Shown piece after piece: positions 61,001 to 64,000 of a stretch of 64,000 nucleotides of DNA. Both the position numbers and the translations under genes were made by a program. The stretch is from Clavelina lepadiformis (Eukaryota; Chordata; Ascidiacea; Aplousobranchia; Clavelinidae): the NCBI RefSeq assembly GCF_947623445.1, contig NC_135244.1, positions 18,972,860 through 19,036,859 of the forward strand, written 5' to 3'. The stretch's first letter is position 1, and every line of letters begins with the position of its first letter. The notes below the pieces were generated by a model. That model did no database searches and had not been told where the DNA came from. It saw nothing but the letters and a program-made list of their open reading frames with translations.

Positions 61001-63932
61001 TGTTTTTATCTTTAAAGAACGCAAGAAGGGGCAATGTGGCGCACATCGACAGAAAATCATAAAGTTCTTGTTCTTGGAGCCGGCTTTGTATCGGAACCAC
61101 TAATTGATTACTTGACAAAGCATAATGACACGGCAGTAACAGTTGGTAAGTCCACAATCAAAAGTATTTTATTTTTAAAAGTAGGATTCTTTTTAAACTG
61201 CCGGACATGTGAGCATCTGCATTGTTTATGCAGTTTCATCACAGCCACATGAAGTAAAAAGGCTGCTACGCAAGTATAAGCACACTAGCCCCATCCATCT
61301 TGATGTGAAGAATGAACAAGCTCGTCTTGAGGAACTAATTAAAGGCCATGATCTGGTTGTGAGGTAGTGTTGTTTTTAGCTGTCACATACCGGTTTGTTG
61401 CATACTAGTGGAAAATTTGATATGTTTTGTAGTTATTATTTTTTTTCCAAAAAGGCATAAATTACTGTATTTTACTGATCCTAAAGTACATGTATTGTTT
61501 CAGTTCATCTTTGCATACCCACCCATTACCATTATCATACCCAATCATTACCCTTTTCTACAAAGTTTACTTTTTCTTTAGTCTTCTGCCATACACTCTT
61601 CACCCAGATGTTGCAAGCTTATGCATTGCTCATAAGAAAAATATGGTCACTGCAAGCTACGTTTCACCAGCAATGAAGAAACTTCACGACAGGTAGATTA
61701 TATTTGAAATGCTTTTGCTTTAATATTGCAATGATGCTGGTTGAAATGCCTTTCCTGGTGTTTATTAATGTAGCCAACTTATTGTATCAATGATCATGGC
61801 ATGCTTGTTGAAATAAGGTTAAACCACGAGTGTTTGTTTTAGTAACATTGCTTTAAATCTAGTTGTTCGATTTTGGTCAAATTTTTAGGATAGTTTGGCT
61901 CTGATACAAGAAAAAGGTGGTTAATTTTAGGCCATGCTACTTAGGAGAATACTGTACCAGTTTAAACCCGATTACCCATCACATCATCTCTGCAACAGAA
62001 TTAAGGGGAAAACCCCTCCCTGCAAAAAAATAGGAGAGGACAGCACAGACAGATGTGTAGCATTGCCTGAAGTTTGATATATTGTAGAGTTTGATTAATT
62101 GTGATGATTAAAACAATTTTACTGGAGGAAAAAGTTAAAATTTTCTACATCTTTTTAGTTTACTGTTTAGTTTTTAGTTTACTTTTTAACTACTGCGATA
62201 AGTAAGAAATAGAACACTTATCAGCATCTCTTAAATCTATCAAACATGTGAGAGTAAACAAGCATTAGTCTGTGGTCGTTGGAACCATGCTACACCAACC
62301 AACCAACCAACCATGAAACCATGCTAATATATAACCAGAGTTCATTGGTTGTTAGGTGAAACAAACTTTTTTTAACCCTTTTCAATATGACCTGCGCTCA
62401 GCAATTATTACCTTTAATGAAATGGTCTTTAACGCCATCAAAATTAGGACACTTAGCTTGCCAGAGATGGGTGGATTAAATGTAGCCTACGTTTGACAAA
62501 ATAATTTGAAATATTTGGTTTAGAAAATAGGTTTACATTAGGCTTCTGATTATAGGGTTAAGTCTAGACGTGGTATACACAGAAAATTTTCATGGGGTGG
62601 TTTTGTGAGGAATGCACTCTCTGAATGCTTTTCTAATTATATTTTTTACTATTTATAAATATGTTTTAATAGTTTTAATTTATATTCATCTGTTTATAGC
62701 GCTTTAGACGCAGGAATATCCGTTGTAATGGAAGTTGGGCTGGACCCAGGACTTGATCACATGCTTGCGATGGAGTGCTTTGATGACATCACAGCAAGGG
62801 GAGGGGAGGTAGGAATATTTGAAGAAATTCATTTTGTTCCTAATGTTTCAAACTATTCTTATTTGATTCAGATTTCTTCATTCATTTCCTGGTGCGGTGG
62901 CTTACCTGCACCTGAAGCATCTGACAATCCGCTGCGATATAAATTCAGGTGAGACAATCACTGTTTTCGGATTGTTTGCTTCTGCTTGTGATTATCGGTG
63001 TGATGGCGCGGGTTACAGCCTGGAAGTGTTTGCTTGCTAAAATACTTCGAAAGTTGGCTGAAGTTTACGTGAATAATGAATGCTTTAAATGTCTTGCAAA
63101 AAACAAAAAAAAACAAGAAAATCTTTTTCTGTTGTTATTAACAGTTTTATCCAGTTTCACTTTGGTGAAGTGTTTACCTCATATGTGATAAACAGTTCTT
63201 ATTGTGGGATACGGCAAAATGAAAATTCTTTAAAATATGATCCTTAGCCCAGTGGCTTACATAACCAGTATTTGGCCCGTCCCCAACTATGCATTGCTGC
63301 GTGCGGATCAAAACATTAATTTTTTTCTCAACTCTATGTTAATTAGTTGGAGTCCTATGGGTGTTCTCATGGTCACTCTTGCCCCATCCAAATACCTCAT
63401 GAATGGACAGATAGTAGAGATGGAGGAAGGCGGGGACAATTATCGGAAGGGTTGCCTTCCAATCAGCTTCATGCCTGGCTTCAACCTGGAAGGCTTGCCG
63501 AATCGTGACTCGACTTCATACAAGGATGCATATGGTCTTAAAGATGCTCACACTGTGTTTCGTGGAACTCTTCGATACAAGGTACCATTTCTTTCTTAAC
63601 TATCAAACGATTTGATAAATTAATAAAGATGATGTTCAGGGTTATGCAGACGCCATCATTGGCTTACAAAATCTGGGAATTGTCAGTTTGCAGCCCAGTC
63701 CAGTTTTAGCTGAAGGCATCCCCAGTCTTTCATGGGTAAGTAACTTGATACCATTGTAATACGACATGAATCCATCGTGGTAAAAACTAAATTCCTTGCA
63801 TTTCTTTAGAAACAATTCATTTCAAAAACACTTGATGCAGATGAGGATATTTCTGCTGAGGATTTGAGGGATTTGGTGTTCAATACAGTGGAGCAAAAAG
63901 AAAGCCGATTGGCTGTTATAGAGGGGTATTGA
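55079..63932 (+). CDS. AASS: alpha-aminoadipic semialdehyde synthase (LKR/SDH), 3' end incomplete
   Basis: Twenty exons join in frame: 55079-55204, 55341-55448, 56285-56461, 56546-56698, 56995-57141, 57259-57337, 57416-57543, 57622-57797, 58034-58156, 60273-60384, 60530-60595, 60864-60931, 61018-61145, 61234-61363, 61582-61692, 62700-62808, 62872-62948, 63347-63581, 63640-63735, 63810-63932. The N-terminal half is lysine-ketoglutarate reductase ([54 protein letters not shown]). From residue ~495 it is saccharopine dehydrogenase ([56 protein letters not shown]). The enzyme degrades lysine to aminoadipate semialdehyde in mitochondria; the start ([10 protein letters not shown]... LRARSLSSG) is basic/Ser-rich, like a targeting peptide. 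The model stops at GY-TGA after 823 residues, while the human enzyme has 926. Donor-like GG|gtattg overlaps the stop, so the last ~100 residues probably lie beyond the window. Confidence 0.94.
58188..58664. mobile_element. degenerate pogo/Tc1-like MITE in AASS intron 9
   Basis: The left end caataaaccccatttatagg...gcacca and the right end tggtgctctattaagcgggg...tttactg are imperfect inverted repeats (about 3 of 4 bases match). The form cagtaaaccccgcttaatag read from the right is close to pogo-type termini. A TA precedes the left end; the right flank is tt, so the TA duplication has decayed. It accounts for part of the 2.1-kb intron. Confidence 0.55.
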
Positions 63933-64000
63933 TATGACTTGAAAAGGATTACTGTTGGTTACAAATAAAGAAAAACGAATAATAATTTTATAAATAAATA

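Noticed and set aside
1..64000. CRISPR arrays, bacterial operons, rRNA or tRNA genes
   Set aside because: None seen; the window is a spliced eukaryotic locus.

Overview
This is an AT-rich eukaryotic window. Genes are split by short introns with GT/AG borders, and gaps between genes are filled with small DNA transposons. Splice style, gene content (BUB3, UBE2J1, AASS, a compact NACHT receptor) and protein similarity to chordates suggest an invertebrate deuterostome, most likely an ascidian tunicate. No ribosomal or mitochondrial marker confirms this. All exon models were built by hand from splice sites and frame continuity.

Left third (1-28 kb). An intronless UBE2J1 (ER tail-anchored E2) is on the minus strand at 3.6-4.5 kb. 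Next come two minus-strand genes for acidic, apparently disordered proteins that both end in a CaaX prenylation box (CCVIL at 8.99 kb, CCVIM at 14.2 kb). BUB3 is complete in six exons at 22.8-25.5 kb. It converges on a three-exon MORN-repeat gene (26.4-25.7 kb); the two stop codons are 216 bp apart. hAT-type MITEs with 8-bp target duplications sit at 11.2 and 22.2 kb.

Middle (28.1-43.1 kb). Two ~7.5-kb copies of one DNA transposon lie tail to tail and form a 15-kb inverted repeat. Each has ~0.5-kb terminal inverted repeats, a two-exon zinc-ribbon plus rve-type DDE transposase (IS3EU-like), and a second converging gene for a zinc-ribbon plus HECT-like protein. Copy 1 (28125-35616) has a broken transposase. 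Copy 2 (35625-43088) has an intact 404-residue transposase but a damaged HECT-like gene. Other mobile elements are nested in both.

Right third (43-64 kb). After a repeat-rich gap, a seven-exon NACHT/LRR receptor (NLR) gene occupies 48.0-52.0 kb. Its short N-terminal region contains a motif resembling amyloid signalling motifs. A 5'-truncated LINE fragment lies at 53.0-53.9 kb. AASS, the bifunctional lysine-degradation enzyme, runs from 55.1 kb to the window edge in at least 20 exons; its last ~100 residues are missing, probably beyond the edge.

The host genes do not form one pathway. They are unrelated neighbours: protein quality control, spindle checkpoint, innate sensing and lysine catabolism.
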